A stretch of DNA of 64,000 nt from Haliclona indistincta. Lineage: Eukaryota; Porifera; Demospongiae; Haplosclerida; Chalinidae. Where the stretch lies: contig OZ024786.1 of NCBI GenBank assembly GCA_964017065.1, forward strand, positions 1,709,276 to 1,773,275. Reading direction: 5' to 3'. The notes beneath the pieces are model-generated. The model made no database searches, was not told the DNA's origin, and saw nothing but the letters and a program-made list of their open reading frames with translations. Positions 45,439 through 56,504 of the stretch are shown here, piece by piece. Position numbers and translations under genes: made by a program. The first letter of the stretch is position 1; every line of letters begins with the position of its first letter.

Positions 45439-46205
45439 AACCAGAGTTATTAACAACATTATGAATATTCAAGAATCTTGTATTGTCAAATTGATTATGC
45501 AGAACTATTTCAAAAATGTTATAATTATCAATTTGTATCATTGTCATGTTATAGTAATTTGAAGTTGATAATTCGATTGTAGATGCTGAACTAGTCAAAT
45601 ACGCTTTGTTTAAAAAACTGCTTCACAGTGTAATAATTTTTTTTATTATAGACGTGCCTGCACCGCCGATAAACAACAGCTGGTTGAGAATGGTGAGCAG
45701 TAGGGAGTGCTGACAGAGGAAGGTGTGGAGAGGAGGGAATAGACTGACGATGTCAGTAGAGCTAACTATTTGGTCAGAGCAGCCAGACTGTGTCGCAGAC
45801 TAATCAACTCAACAATCACATCATCAAGCTTGTATGCATTTATGACCATGTATAGTTCCTCAAAAGACTTAGAAGTGAGCTTGAGCCAGACAGCATTGGT
45901 ATGGTAGTACTGACCATGTACATGTGTCTTTGATCCAGGGACTGTGTTTTGGGGTGGAAATGGTTTGAAGCCGAACATGCATACTACTGATTTGTTGAGA
46001 TCATGAGTGGATTTTTCTCGGGGACTCAATCTGTTTTTGCCCTGTGTTGGTAATGCGATTGTGACTAGAAAACAATACCATGTCATACTACCACGAGTAC
46101 TTGTACTTGTACATTAGTAACAACCACTACGTGAGGATAAATTATGTTTATTCAGATGCAGTAGACCTGTGTGGTAATGTTCTGTATCCGAAACTGCAAA
46201 ATATG

Positions 46206-46389
46206 TTTCATTTCCTGTTGTATTGGTACAGTAAATAAAATTACTTCACATTTCCTGCTGCAGGGTGGTATAGTATAGATCCAGATTTCCTTACTTTTCA
46301 GGAAATTTCGCTGAAATGTAGATCTATATTATACCACCTGTAGCAAGAAATGTGAAGTGTCTTGAAACTAGTTACGCAACAGGAAACAG
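46206..46389. repeat. Foldback palindrome (~180 bp)
   Basis: ACTTCACATTTCCTGCTGCA and GGTGGTATAGTATAGATC return inverted as GATCTATATTATACCACC and GCAAGAAATGTGAAGT. The outer arms TTTCCTGTTG / CAACAGGAAA extend the palindrome. Confidence 0.75.
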
Positions 46390-46829
46390 AACTTTTTCTA
46401 GTGACTTGAGCATAATTTTGAGTTTCATCTTTTAGGTACGATCCTTTTACAGAATATTTAGTTGTCAGAGTTGTTCATTTTAAAGGAAAGAATGTGTTCC
46501 TCTTCCTCTGGCTTCTGTCCCTTCCTTGCAGCATGAGTACAAATCTACAGTGACAGTCTTCAGCTGGGACTAAGTATACACATCGGTCTGTGTCATCCAA
46601 ATGTGTGTTCCGTTTCAATTTGCACCAAATTAAAGCAACCAGAGAATACATCATCATCTGTAACTACACTTATCAGGGACAATGTTTAAGTGGGTGGATG
46701 GTACTTTTATTCACAAGGAAGCACTTTCAAATCTCCAGTATGCTTAACGCATTGGTCATCTCTCACCTTTTCCAATCGACTCTGACAAGTTAGATGCAGT
46801 CTTCTTTCAATGTTGAAATGAAAGCGAAA

Positions 46830-46927
46830 TGCATCACTTTCATGTAGTACGTGTTCAGTCTCTGATCATCCTCCATCGTGTGAATAAAGACAACAGTGAC
46901 TACAGTGACTGAACACGTTATTGCACG
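46830..46927. mobile_element. Foldback element, family C (diverged)
   Basis: GCATCACTTTCATGTAGTAC and GTGTTCAGTCTCTGATCATC, with the centre in the 32.7-kb orientation and a degraded right arm. Confidence 0.75.
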
Positions 46928-49605
46928 GTTATATAAGGCGGCTGAACTCTACAAATTTCCAACACTTCAGAAGTGCAAGAAGACGGCAATGTTTGCCATC
47001 ATTGGTATTTTTAATAACATTAACTAAATTCAATCAGGAACTTATACTAATTCATCGCTTTTTCGTGTTACGTACGTCAGTTATGCCCAGGCATGCAAAT
47101 CAAACAATGCAAGTGCAGTTGTCTCATGTTAGCACATGCTAATTGCTCGATACATGTCTGAGTTCCCATTGTTATGAGTAAGTCTGTCATTAACCAACGT
47201 GACAATGATGAAATCTGTTGCCAAAAGCCATGTGACATATATGTGCCTGTCTGCACTTGCCTTGAAGCCTTTCTCAAGACATTCTTCTAGATTGTTGAGA
47301 ACTCTTCCAGAATACTGTCCCTATTTGACTTTGTACTTGCAGGAAGTGTGTTTGTAAATTAAGTGAATCAGTTCATGCAGTAAATGGTTGTCTTTATAAT
47401 AAGTTTGCAACTAAGGTAATACTTTTGAATACTTCTATCTTGAATGGATAGCATTTACAGACTAATGTCATTCAGTTTTAGTTGTCATGCATTGAAAATT
47501 GCAGATGCAGACAAATAACCGTGTATATAGCTTTAGTTATACAGTGTAGCTCCCATTTTTAAGATAACTCTAATATAAGGACACCAACCAGTGTAACAGA
47601 GATATTGGATACAATGCACAACCTCTGAAATCAGGACACATGTGTCTCAAAATTAATACATGTATTCCGATAACAGAGGTTCCGATATGATAATATAATA
47701 CTTGCATTTCATTCTTATTAATGTGATCTTTGCAGATTAAGGGATTTACTAAAATAATCAATCTTCCACTGAAAACAAGTCATTGCGCATTCCAGTATTA
47801 CCGAACAAACTCTATAGCAGCTAATACGATTATAGACATCATTATTACCTAATGATTAATGAAGATTAAAATGGATGTTTTCATCCCTACCTGGTTAGTC
47901 CATAGTTATAGCAGATCTTCATTGTGCATAGCATCCGCTGGAAATGAGCTGTTTAGATGGTACGCATTAATGTTGTCTGCACTATGGTAACAGTGGTTGG
48001 CTAGTATTGATAGTTCAACTGGATGTGGGCGGGTGTGGCTAATTATGCATGTACCAGTGTGGTGCTTTAGGAATTAGTTTCCTGCAAACTGCAAGTATGA
48101 CAACATCCAAGAGACTGCATGGATACAGTGGAAAACTTTATCCTATTACATAATACTGAAATAGCAATGCTCTTGGTAGCTACAAGGCTGAATTACGTAG
48201 CCTTATTTTGCAGCATTATATAGCTCACATCGGATGTTTGCACACAGCAGCTGATTAAGTTCATAAAACAAGGTGCTATGTTGATATCATGTTTGTCTTT
48301 GTGTAACCTTGTCGCTGATATAAGCCTTAACTTGTTTGTTCTAACAAAAAGATAACACTAAAAAAATCCATCGGACAAGAACAGGAAGCATTATAATAAG
48401 CTATGGGGTATCAATCACTTAGTCCATTTGAAAAAATGTGCCCCTTTAGTATGACTTAACGACGTGTGAGTATATAGATAGTACAGTGGAATCCCTCTGA
48501 TCCGGAAAGAAACAGCAGCGTTGTCACAAGAGAGGTGTCTTTATTTCCAGAGTTGATTTAGAACTTATTCTGCAGGTTATACTATAGTGTGCAGTGTTTG
48601 CACCCGACTGTGGACGTATACTTATTTCAAGGGTTTCCAGAAACGTGAGATTCCACTGTCTACGATGCAAGCTGGTCACAATAAACATATCGTAAGGCAA
48701 CGGTGAAGTTGTCAATTTACCATTTTAGTAACTGAAATTCAATTATCGTTCACAGCTTGTATGCTGATTGAGCAGTATGCACCGGAAAGCATGTTACATG
48801 CAACACATTGTTGTTGTTATGACTTGTGTGCATACCTGTTATACTGTGAATGTTTTAATTACTTATAATGGGCTAGCAGGTATACCCTAAGGCTACATAT
48901 GGGCTACAATGGCTACCAAAGATAGAGTACGTACAGCTGCACAGGAAGTTAACATTATGCTAAAGCTAGCTTGCACACAGGAAGCAAGGAAGTCTCTAAG
49001 CAAAATCTAATAAGAATGCTTGAATAGCTGACACAAACACCAGTGTTTAACAGCTGATGCAACTTGATTGTCATACATGTAGCAACATGTTTCTTAATCT
49101 GTAAATCAATTTTTCATAATTTGTGTAATGAGGTAACATCTTAACTCAGCGTGCATGTGATCCTGGGATGGGTAAAGTGCCGTTCTATTGGTACTAACAG
49201 CAATAGCTTGCATTAGCATGTACCATGACTCCATCATACTATTAAATTATATGAACACACACTCAAGTGCATATCAAATCGAATTACAAGTACCGTGGGC
49301 TTAAAATCTGATGGGAAATTTGCAAGCAGCTTTGGTATTTCGTTGCCTATAGTAACAAACTCATTAAAGCAATTAATCTCTTACTTCATAGTAAACAGCT
49401 GTCTGGTAATAGCTAATTAATCGGCTAAAACGCTGTTTAGATTAAAACAGCTAAATGATAATACTTTTTTCACCATAAGAATTATAGTGTTGTACAAATA
49501 AATAATAAATATTTGTAACGCTGTAAAGTATACTAAACTGTCACCTAAGTCTCCATAGTGACAGCCAAAGTTTACACAAGGTTATGTAACATGTTTGCAC
49601 AACAT

Positions 49606-50313
49606 TCAGCTTTTCACAACCGTTGGGACAATCATGACTTTCGCACTATAGTATTTGCACTCAGAGGGCGGGTCAATAGGCATTGTTGTCGTGGTAATTG
49701 ACTCGTGTTTGAATCCTGCCTCCACCAAGTGATCGACCTGTGTCTCTTGAAACATATTTTTGATGTCGCTGTAGTTTGTCTTGAGTAGTTCTCCCCACGA
49801 AGTGAGGTTGCAAAAAGTTAATACGCCGCCCGGTCGAAGAAGACGATAAGCGTGCTTCTTGATGAACTCGAACTGATGTGTGTGCCAGGTCTCCTCTGAC
49901 AGAGGGTACGTATCGTATAAGATACCGTCGAACGAACCGTCCTCTAGCGTTGGAATGACGTCTTGCCATAGCCCTTTCAGAGGAGAGACTTTGTGAGGTG
50001 CGGCTGGCGCCCACTTCTCTAGACGGGCGAAAACGCCGTCGTTGCACTCAACGATTACATGCTCCTCGATGTCATACGATTGGATCTTTCGTGCAGCAAT
50101 GCCGAGTCCGAACCCGATCTCCAAAACGCGACCTTTCTTGGAGGCGGCAACAGTAGCCAGCTGATGCATGTAGGGCGTCTCCCATCTTTCCATTACAGGT
50201 TTACCGAGAATCTCCAGATGGTCGTCTGTAGCGTCAAAATTAGCTTCAGCGTTCCTCCATTCTCCTTTGCAATCCTCTCCTTTAGAGAAGATAGCCTGCT
50301 GTTGCTCGTCCAT
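49606..50313 (-). CDS. GAMT: Guanidinoacetate N-methyltransferase
   Basis: GAMT transfers the methyl group of S-adenosylmethionine to guanidinoacetate, giving creatine, in the cytosol. The 235-aa frame matches the usual length (about 236 aa) and keeps long family-specific runs: [15 protein letters not shown] near the N-terminus, the SAM motif [12 protein letters not shown], the acidic pair in [31 protein letters not shown], and [20 protein letters not shown]. The ATG at 50313 (MDEQQQ) was chosen because it gives the family length. The open frame reaches further upstream but without another ATG. The whole coding region is one uninterrupted exon, unlike the multi-exon vertebrate gene, so ancestral intron loss or an old retrocopy are both possible. 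Confidence 0.95.
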   Translation of the reverse strand: MDEQQQAIFSKGEDCKGEWRNAEANFDATDDHLEILGKPVMERWETPYMHQLATVAASKKGRVLEIGFGLGIAARKIQSYDIEEHVIVECNDGVFARLEKWAPAAPHKVSPLKGLWQDVIPTLEDGSFDGILYDTYPLSEETWHTHQFEFIKKHAYRLLRPGGVLTFCNLTSWGELLKTNYSDIKNMFQETQVDHLVEAGFKHESITTTTMPIDPPSECKYYSAKVMIVPTVVKS

Positions 50314-50572
50314 ATCTTTTCCCAGCTGATGAAAGTGATAATGAACGGAGTCAGAGCCGCATTGCGCTAACCGGCCGCTAAAATCCACGTGGTCTATCAA
50401 AGCTAGCTAAACGGCCTGTCAGCAGCAACTACATACTCAGTCACCGAGAATTTGACTATTACTAGACGTATACAGATTAAACCAGGATGTGGAAGATATT
50501 TAGTGAAGACTACTAATTACAATATCTCGTTACGGGTCATAAATGACATCATTAGTGTTCGTTGGCCATAGG

Positions 50573-50580
50573 TATAAAAA
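50573..50580 (+). promoter_or_regulatory. TATA box of secreted-protein gene 1
   Basis: TATAAAAA lies 80 bp upstream of the ATG at 50660. All five genes of the array have such a box at a similar distance (about 80-112 bp). Confidence 0.65.
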
Positions 50581-50659
50581 GAGAAATGTCAGAATCAAAG
50601 TTAATATCATCTAGTCTGCTTTTAATAATATTATCTTGAAAATACAAATCACAGTCATT

Positions 50660-51214
50660 ATGGCATCTCAACTTATAGCCGTTTTCGCAATTCTTCTAGT
50701 ATCAAGCAGCTTAATTTTGGCTGCTCCACTGCAAAGACCTCGCAAAGTTCTTCTAAAGAGCGAGTCCCAGCAATTTCTCAGGGTCACGTTGGATGGAGTG
50801 CTTCGAAACGACGCTGGAAGAGCCACAGCAACATGTTTCGAAATGCTCCGCCCCCAGAAAGATCAGTTGATGATAAGCACTACGATTGGAGATGTCAAGC
50901 ATTCCTTGGTTATGGATTCCAATGGAGAAGTAACAACAGTACCAGAAGCCGACAACGTGGAGAATGCAGAAGGTGCTTCCGAGATGAGCAGCGGATCATC
51001 AGGATTCGTATACTACGATACATTCAATCTGATCCAGTGCCCATTTCTGTCCACCACGTCTGTACGCCCAGGGAAATGCCTGAAGATTAACCTTGACAAC
51101 GAACTAGGAGAGTGTTATTTGAATTTCAACAGCAGCAATATGCTAGCAAAGTACTGCACTGGATCCCCAGCTCCAACGACGAGTTTCAAAGCTCTACAGT
51201 TTGTTGGATGTTGA
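50660..51214 (+). CDS. Secreted FGF/IL-1-like beta-trefoil candidate, copy 1
   Basis: 184 aa from the first true ATG; the open frame starts earlier but without ATG. A signal peptide (about residues 1-23, MASQLIAVFAILLVSSS then LILAAP) is followed by a Lys/Arg-rich start of the mature chain. The strand and turn pattern resembles FGFs: QFLRVTLDGVLRNDA (compare FGF FLRI-DG-V), SLVMDSNGEVT (compare YLAM-DG-L), YDTFNLIQC, then CYLNFNSSNM and a C-terminal KALQFVGC (compare the QKAI-FLP end). Six cysteines align with those of copies 2-5. It is the most diverged member and has a longer acidic/Ser-rich loop. No intron. Function unknown; the fold assignment is my inference. Confidence 0.72.
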   Translation: MASQLIAVFAILLVSSSLILAAPLQRPRKVLLKSESQQFLRVTLDGVLRNDAGRATATCFEMLRPQKDQLMISTTIGDVKHSLVMDSNGEVTTVPEADNVENAEGASEMSSGSSGFVYYDTFNLIQCPFLSTTSVRPGKCLKINLDNELGECYLNFNSSNMLAKYCTGSPAPTTSFKALQFVGC

Positions 51215-51265
51215 TAAACTCTCACATTATAGCTGATTTATAGGAGAAAAATTTTAATCTATAGC

Positions 51266-51276
51266 TTATTTATTTT
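51266..51276 (+). promoter_or_regulatory. AUUUA-type element downstream of copy 1
   Basis: TTATTTATTTT in the A/T-rich 3' DNA about 50 bp after the stop. It is shorter than the repeated form behind copies 2-4. Confidence 0.35.
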
Positions 51277-52365
51277 TGTACCAGAGCAATCTCTACCATG
51301 AATCACTTTATAATTCTTGTCTATTTATAAAATTTTCTGATTCTAACATGCAAGAGAATATGTTTGGCTATTAATTCTTTTTTCACAATAATGCGACCAG
51401 AAATTCCAAATACGTATATACAGCATAGTTTTATGATTCAGCTGAATTTAACACAAATGTACTGTGTAGCCGGTTGACTTGTCCACAAGGGTCCCAGCAG
51501 ATCTAGACCAGTGCAATGCTGACTGACATTATGATCAATGAAGGAGTATGCATACTAAAAGCTAGCTTGATTGGTCGGTGAACAAAATTAAAGCAAAAAC
51601 TATAGCAACCATTCCAATGGTCATAATTATTGGACATTAACAAGAAATATTTTTGGGAGAATTGTATTGAGGTGCACCCCATAAAGAACGGTAAGTTCTT
51701 GCTTCTGCACGCTTTTGAGTAGAATTGAATCCACAAGAATTAACAACAGATTTAATTGTGTTAATGGCTACATTACGTCATGATGGAGCACATTGCCTGA
51801 GTTTTTCAATGCTGTATTGTCTATAGTTCTATTCTTAGTGTTGTAGCTAGATGTGTTACCATGACAACACCATCAGCAACCGGTTAGAAACTCGATAACA
51901 AAACGAAGTATTCTAGCAGCCCGGGAGAATGCTACAAAGTATTAATACTAAGGTCTGCTGTCGGAGCACAAAAGGGTTGACGGCTCATATGCTAGCATTA
52001 TAATCATGCACTATATTTAAGGCACAAAATCGAGTAAAATACTACCTACAACTTAACACTACGTACGTATACAATCAGTATTCTCCTATAGAGCGCCGCT
52101 TTGCGCAATGAGCCGGGCCGCAAACGTGTCTTAGCCTGTGTTGTGCGAGTCGAAGGATGGTTTTTGGGCTTATCTAGCTGAGAAATTGCGCTCAAGCACA
52201 GTAAACTGACGGCGGCGACAACTATTGGTGCAATACACTTTGGCTTCACACCACCGGCATAGCACTAGGCTCCGGGTCTGGAAAAGTGCCCGGAACAGGA
52301 AACTCCGACACTGAGCGGACGTCATTTGTCCTGATCTTATAATAGATTGGACCTCTGCTGCTCAG

Positions 52366-52373
52366 TATAAAAG
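52366..52373 (+). promoter_or_regulatory. TATA box of secreted-protein gene 2
   Basis: TATAAAAG followed by AGCTGTCC, a context shared with copies 3-5, 111 bp before the ATG. Confidence 0.7.
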
Positions 52374-52476
52374 AGCTGTCCAAATGTCTGTCTGCACAAT
52401 TCAACTCACCATCACTCAGTTGTCTGATTGTTTAGATAAAGTTATATAGTTATCAGTGAAAATACTTTGTATTATT

Positions 52477-52998
52477 ATGGGATTTCAACTACTAGCCATC
52501 TTCCTCACAATTACCTTTCTCACTTGCTGTGCACTTGCTGCTCCACTGCAAAGAAGAAATATTCAGAAATTTAGGCTGTTGAGCGAATCGACTGAACAGT
52601 TTCTCGTGATATCAGAGGACGGACTAGTTCGAAACGACGCTAGTAGACAAGACGCAACGTGCTTCGAGATGCGACGGCCCACAAGGAATCAAGTACAGCT
52701 CAGTGCAACGATTGAAGGCACTGAGTACTTCCTCGCAATGGGTTCCAATGGAGAAGTTACAGGAATCACAGAAGTTGACGATGATTCTAGTGAAAGTGGC
52801 TCCGGAGTAGTCTATTTTACGACATTTGAGAGATTCCGGTGTCCGTTTGGTAGAGACGGCAAACGGGGAATGTGCTTGAAAATGACCATTGGTGACACAC
52901 AGTGTTTCTTGAACTTCAATAGCAATCATTTGGCAGCAAATTCATGCAGTAAGTCTGCAAAAACCAATGAAGAGGCACTGAAACTTAAGCCCTGTTAG
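52477..52998 (+). CDS. Secreted FGF/IL-1-like beta-trefoil candidate, copy 2
   Basis: 173 aa. The start is the ATG at 52477 (MGFQLLAIFLTITFLTCCALA), which gives a clear signal peptide cleaved near ALA-AP. The mature chain begins PLQRR, a possible dibasic processing point. Beta-trefoil-like landmarks in order: KFRLLSESTEQFLVISEDGL, TCFEMRRPTRNQVQLSATI, EYFLAMGSNGEVTG, VVYFTTFERFRCPF, MCLKMTIGDTQCFLNFNSN, and a terminal EEALKLKPC. The spacing and the YLAM..G..xG and FERL-like motifs match FGF strands 4-8. Six Cys, probably three disulfides. Single exon with its own TATA box, downstream of copy 1 in the same orientation. The receptor and role are unknown. Confidence 0.75.
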   Translation: MGFQLLAIFLTITFLTCCALAAPLQRRNIQKFRLLSESTEQFLVISEDGLVRNDASRQDATCFEMRRPTRNQVQLSATIEGTEYFLAMGSNGEVTGITEVDDDSSESGSGVVYFTTFERFRCPFGRDGKRGMCLKMTIGDTQCFLNFNSNHLAANSCSKSAKTNEEALKLKPC

Positions 52999-53031
52999 AA
53001 ATTTAGTCATGAACAGTAGGAGAAAATGTAT

Positions 53032-53037
53032 AATAAA
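53032..53037 (+). terminator. Polyadenylation signal, copy 2 (proximal)
   Basis: AATAAA 34 bp after the stop codon. A second AATAAA lies at 53153-53158 beyond the AUUUA cluster, so the choice of site would decide whether the cluster is in the mRNA. Confidence 0.5.
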
Positions 53038-53112
53038 TCAAATTATTTTAATTATTTATCATGAATATAACACACCACAACAATCTCTCCCGTCTATCAC
53101 TTGTATCTATCT

Positions 53113-53130
53113 ATTTATTTATTTATTTTT
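53113..53130 (+). promoter_or_regulatory. AU-rich element (overlapping AUUUA), copy 2
   Basis: ATTTATTTATTTATTTTT between two candidate poly(A) signals. Overlapping AUUUA pentamers are the hallmark of class II destabilising elements in animal cytokine mRNAs. The same cluster sits at 54501-54518 and 55878-55895. Confidence 0.45.
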
Positions 53131-53520
53131 CTTAAAGATATGTTTGGCATACAATAAAAAACTCTAAATTAACACCCCGCGTACATTGGAAGACACATGC
53201 ATTAATTTGATTGTGTTCATTACATGATGATGGAGCACATTGCCTGAGTTTTTCAATGCTGTATTGTTTTGTAGTTATATTCTTAGTGTTGTAGCTAGAT
53301 CATAACACCATCTGCAGTTAGAAAATCGTATCCAAAATGAAATATTTTAGCAGTTCCTAGAGAGAAGGCTGCAAAGCATTGATACATTTGGCTGAGGGTT
53401 CGCTGTCATGGTCCAAAAGGATAGCCGGACTGCTCATATGATATTTAAGGCACAAAATCGAGACCTACAACTTAACACTACTGACTAGCCGGCGCCGCTT
53501 TGCGACATGAGCCGGCCGCA

Positions 53521-53526
53521 CACGTG
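53521..53526 (+). promoter_or_regulatory. E-box in shared upstream block of copy 3
   Basis: CACGTG preceded by GAGCCGGCCGCA. The block is repeated at 54907-54912 (copy 4) and 56284-56289 (copy 5). Copy 2 has a related but altered block at about 52,110. Confidence 0.35.
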
Positions 53527-53751
53527 TCTTATCCCGGCTGGCTGTGTTGGGTCGAAGACTATTCTAGCAGAGAGATTGCGCTTAAGCACAGTAAACTGAT
53601 GCGACAATTGTTGGTGCAATTCCGGCACCGAATCACGATTGGCTTGACACAGGCATCCGGGATCTGGAATTGAACTGCAGAGCGGGAAGTTCGAGTCCGC
53701 ATCCGTCACTATGTCCGGGACCTTAATATAGATTCATGATCTGCTGTGGCC

Positions 53752-53759
53752 TATAAAAG
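53752..53759 (+). promoter_or_regulatory. TATA box of secreted-protein gene 3
   Basis: TATAAAAGAGAGCTGTCC context, 107 bp before the ATG. Confidence 0.7.
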
Positions 53760-53858
53760 AGAGCTGTCCAATTTCAGTCTTCACAACTCACCATCACTAG
53801 TCAGGTACATAGATATTTATAGTTATCAGTGAAAATAGTATCATATAGTATCATCATC

Positions 53859-54386
53859 ATGAGATTTCAACTACTAGCCATCTTCCTCACAATCGCCTTT
53901 CTTCTCACTAGTTGTGCACTGGCTGCTCCACTGCTAAGAAGAAGTGGTCGGCAAAAATTTAGGCTCTTGAGCGAATCGACTGAACAGTTTCTCGTGATAT
54001 CAGAGGACGGACTAGTTCGAAACGACGCTAATAAACAAGACGCAACGTGCTTCGAGATACGACGGCCAACAAGCAATCAAGTACAGCTCAGTGCAACGAT
54101 TGAAGGCACTGAATACTTCCTCGCAATGGGCTCCAATGGAGAAGTTACAGGAATCACAGAAGTTGACGATGATTCTAGTGAAAGTGGCTCCGGAGTAGTC
54201 TATTTTACGACATTTGAGAGATTCCGGTGTCCGTTTGGTAGAGAGGGCAAACGGGGAATGTGCTTGAAAATGACCATTGGGGACACACAGTGTTTCTTGA
54301 ACTTCAATAGCAATCATTTGGCAGCAAATTCATGCAGTAAGTCTGCAAAAACCAATGAAGAGGCACTGAAACTTAAGCTCTGTTAG
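53859..54386 (+). CDS. Secreted FGF/IL-1-like beta-trefoil candidate, copy 3
   Basis: 175 aa from MRFQLLAIFLTIAFLLTSCA. The signal peptide ends near ALA-AP and is followed by LLRRSGRQK, again with a dibasic pair. The mature domain differs from copy 2 at only a few positions (for example DANKQ for DASRQ, EIRRPTSN for EMRRPTRN). All six cysteines and the FLAMGSNGEVTG and TTFERFRC motifs are kept. Protein identical to copy 4. Single exon with TATA box, a proximal AATAAA (54420) and an AUUUA cluster (54501-54518) downstream. The differences from copy 2 do not disrupt the frame, which is consistent with purifying selection or recency. Confidence 0.75.
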   Translation: MRFQLLAIFLTIAFLLTSCALAAPLLRRSGRQKFRLLSESTEQFLVISEDGLVRNDANKQDATCFEIRRPTSNQVQLSATIEGTEYFLAMGSNGEVTGITEVDDDSSESGSGVVYFTTFERFRCPFGREGKRGMCLKMTIGDTQCFLNFNSNHLAANSCSKSAKTNEEALKLKLC

Positions 54387-54500
54387 AAATTTAGTCATGA
54401 ACAGTAGGAGAAAATGTATAATAAATCAAATTATTTTAATTATTTATCATGAATATAACACACCACAACAATCTCTCCCGTCTATCACTTGTATCTATCT

Positions 54501-54518
54501 ATTTATTTATTTATTTTT
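54501..54518 (+). promoter_or_regulatory. AU-rich element, copy 3
   Basis: Same overlapping AUUUA cluster as behind copy 2, about 115 bp after the stop and upstream of a distal AATAAA at 54541. Confidence 0.45.
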
Positions 54519-55127
54519 CTTAAAGATATGTTTGGCATACAATAAAAAAACTCTAAATTAACACCCGTACATTGGAAGACACATGCATTAATTTGATTGT
54601 GTTCATTACATGATGATGGAGCACATTGTCTGAGTTTTTCAATGCTGTATTGTTTTGTAGTTATATTCTTAGTGTTGTAGCTAGATCATAACACCATCTG
54701 CAGTTAGAAAATCGTATCCAAAATGAAATATTTTAGCAGTTCCTAGAGAGAAGGCTGCAAAGCATTGATACATTTGGCTGAAGGTTCGCTGTCATGGTCC
54801 AAAAGGATAGCCGGACTGCTCATATGATATTTAAGGCACAAAATCGAGACCTACAACTTAACACTACAGACTAGCCGGCGCCGCTTGGCGACATGAGCCG
54901 GCCGCACACGTGTCTTACCCAGTGTGTTGGGTCGAAGACTATTCTAACAGAGAGATTGCGCTTAAGCACAGTAAACTGATGCGACAATTATTGGTGCAAT
55001 CTGCACTGAATCACGATTGGCTTGACACAAGCTTCCGGGATCTGGAATTGAACGGCTGCGGGAACTTCCGCATCCGGCTTCATTGCACTATACATGATGT
55101 CCGGGATCTTAATATAGATTCGTGCCC

Positions 55128-55135
55128 TATAAAAG
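55128..55135 (+). promoter_or_regulatory. TATA box of secreted-protein gene 4
   Basis: TATAAAAG in the common context, 108 bp before the ATG. The upstream block is essentially the same as that of copy 5. Confidence 0.7.
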
Positions 55136-55235
55136 AGAGCTGTCCAAAATCAGTCTCCACAACTCACCATCACTAGTCAGGTTACATAGATATTTATAGT
55201 TATCAGTGAAAATAGTATCATATAGTATCATCATC

Positions 55236-55763
55236 ATGAGATTTCAACTACTAGCCATCTTCCTCACAATCGCCTTTCTTCTCACTAGTTGTGCACTGGC
55301 TGCTCCACTGCTAAGAAGAAGTGGTCGGCAAAAATTTAGGCTCTTGAGCGAATCGACTGAACAGTTTCTCGTGATATCAGAGGACGGACTAGTTCGAAAC
55401 GACGCTAATAAACAAGACGCAACGTGCTTCGAGATACGACGGCCAACAAGCAATCAAGTACAGCTCAGTGCAACGATTGAAGGCACTGAATACTTCCTCG
55501 CAATGGGCTCCAATGGAGAAGTTACAGGAATCACAGAAGTTGACGATGATTCTAGTGAAAGTGGCTCCGGAGTAGTCTATTTTACGACATTTGAGAGATT
55601 CCGGTGTCCGTTTGGTAGAGAGGGCAAACGGGGAATGTGCTTGAAAATGACCATTGGGGACACACAGTGTTTCTTGAACTTCAATAGCAATCATTTGGCA
55701 GCAAATTCATGCAGTAAGTCTGCAAAAACCAATGAAGAGGCACTGAAACTTAAGCTCTGTTAG
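55236..55763 (+). CDS. Secreted FGF/IL-1-like beta-trefoil candidate, copy 4
   Basis: 175 aa, identical in protein to copy 3 and lying exactly 1,377 bp downstream of it. Signal peptide, dibasic RR, six cysteines and FGF-like motifs as described there. The identity over both coding and flanking DNA means either a very recent duplication or gene conversion, or a collapsed or duplicated assembly segment. The promoter differs from that of copy 3 by several small changes, which argues that at least the copy 3/4 boundary is real. Confidence 0.75.
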   Translation: MRFQLLAIFLTIAFLLTSCALAAPLLRRSGRQKFRLLSESTEQFLVISEDGLVRNDANKQDATCFEIRRPTSNQVQLSATIEGTEYFLAMGSNGEVTGITEVDDDSSESGSGVVYFTTFERFRCPFGREGKRGMCLKMTIGDTQCFLNFNSNHLAANSCSKSAKTNEEALKLKLC

Positions 55764-55877
55764 AAATTTAGTCATGAACAGTAGGAGAAAATGTATAATA
55801 AATCAAATTATTTTAATTATTTATCATGAATATAACACACCACAACAATCTCTCCCGTCTATCACTTGTATCTATCT

Positions 55878-55895
55878 ATTTATTTATTTATTTTT
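55878..55895 (+). promoter_or_regulatory. AU-rich element, copy 4
   Basis: Overlapping AUUUA cluster, identical to that of copy 3. Confidence 0.45.
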
Positions 55896-56504
55896 CTTAA
55901 AGATATGTTTGGCATACAATAAAAAAACTCTAAATTAACACCCGTACATTGGAAGACACATGCATTAATTTGATTGTGTTCATTACATGATGATGGAGCA
56001 CATTGTCTGAGTTTTTCAATGCTGTATTGTTTTGTAGTTCTATTCTTAGTGTTGTAGCTAGATCATAACACCAACTGCAGTTAGAAAATCGTATCCAAAA
56101 TGAAATATTTTAGCAGTTCCTAGAGAGAAGGCTGCAAAGCATTGATACATTTGGCTGAAGGTTCGCTGTCATGGTCCAAAAGGATAGCCGGACTGCTCAT
56201 ATGATATTTAAGGCACAAAATCGAGACCTACAACTTAACACTACAGACTAGCCGGCGCCGCTTGGCGACATGAGCCGGCCGCACACGTGTCTTACCCAGT
56301 GTGTTGGGTCGAAGACTATTCTAACAGAGAGATTGCGCTTAAGCACAGTAAACTGATGCGACAATTATTGGTGCAATCTGCACTGAATCACGATTGGCTT
56401 GACACAAGCTTCCGGGATCTGGAATTGAACGGCTGCGGGAACTTCCGCATCCGGCTTCATTGCACTATACATGATGTCCGGGATCTTAATATAGATTCGT
56501 GCCC

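Larger units (their letters stand above)
45439..49605. other. Intergenic region without supported genes
   Basis: AT-rich spacer between the USP8 stop and the GAMT stop (the genes are convergent). It contains one family C foldback, a palindromic unit at 46.2-46.4 kb and short pieces with CAGTGGAA-type pogo-like ends (for example 48,484-48,656). An AATAAA at about 46,233 could serve USP8 polyadenylation, but this is uncertain. Confidence 0.7.

Noticed and set aside
52624..52929. 101-codon minus-strand frames antisense to the secreted genes (also 54012, 55389, 56766)
   Set aside because: They exist only because the sense genes are duplicated and their complements stay open. No promoter or start context is shared and the sense strand carries the signal peptide and conserved cysteines.
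54910..55176. 88-codon plus-strand frame between secreted genes (repeated at 56287)
   Set aside because: It covers the duplicated promoter with E-box and TATA box and is disrupted upstream of copy 3. It is regulatory DNA, not a gene.
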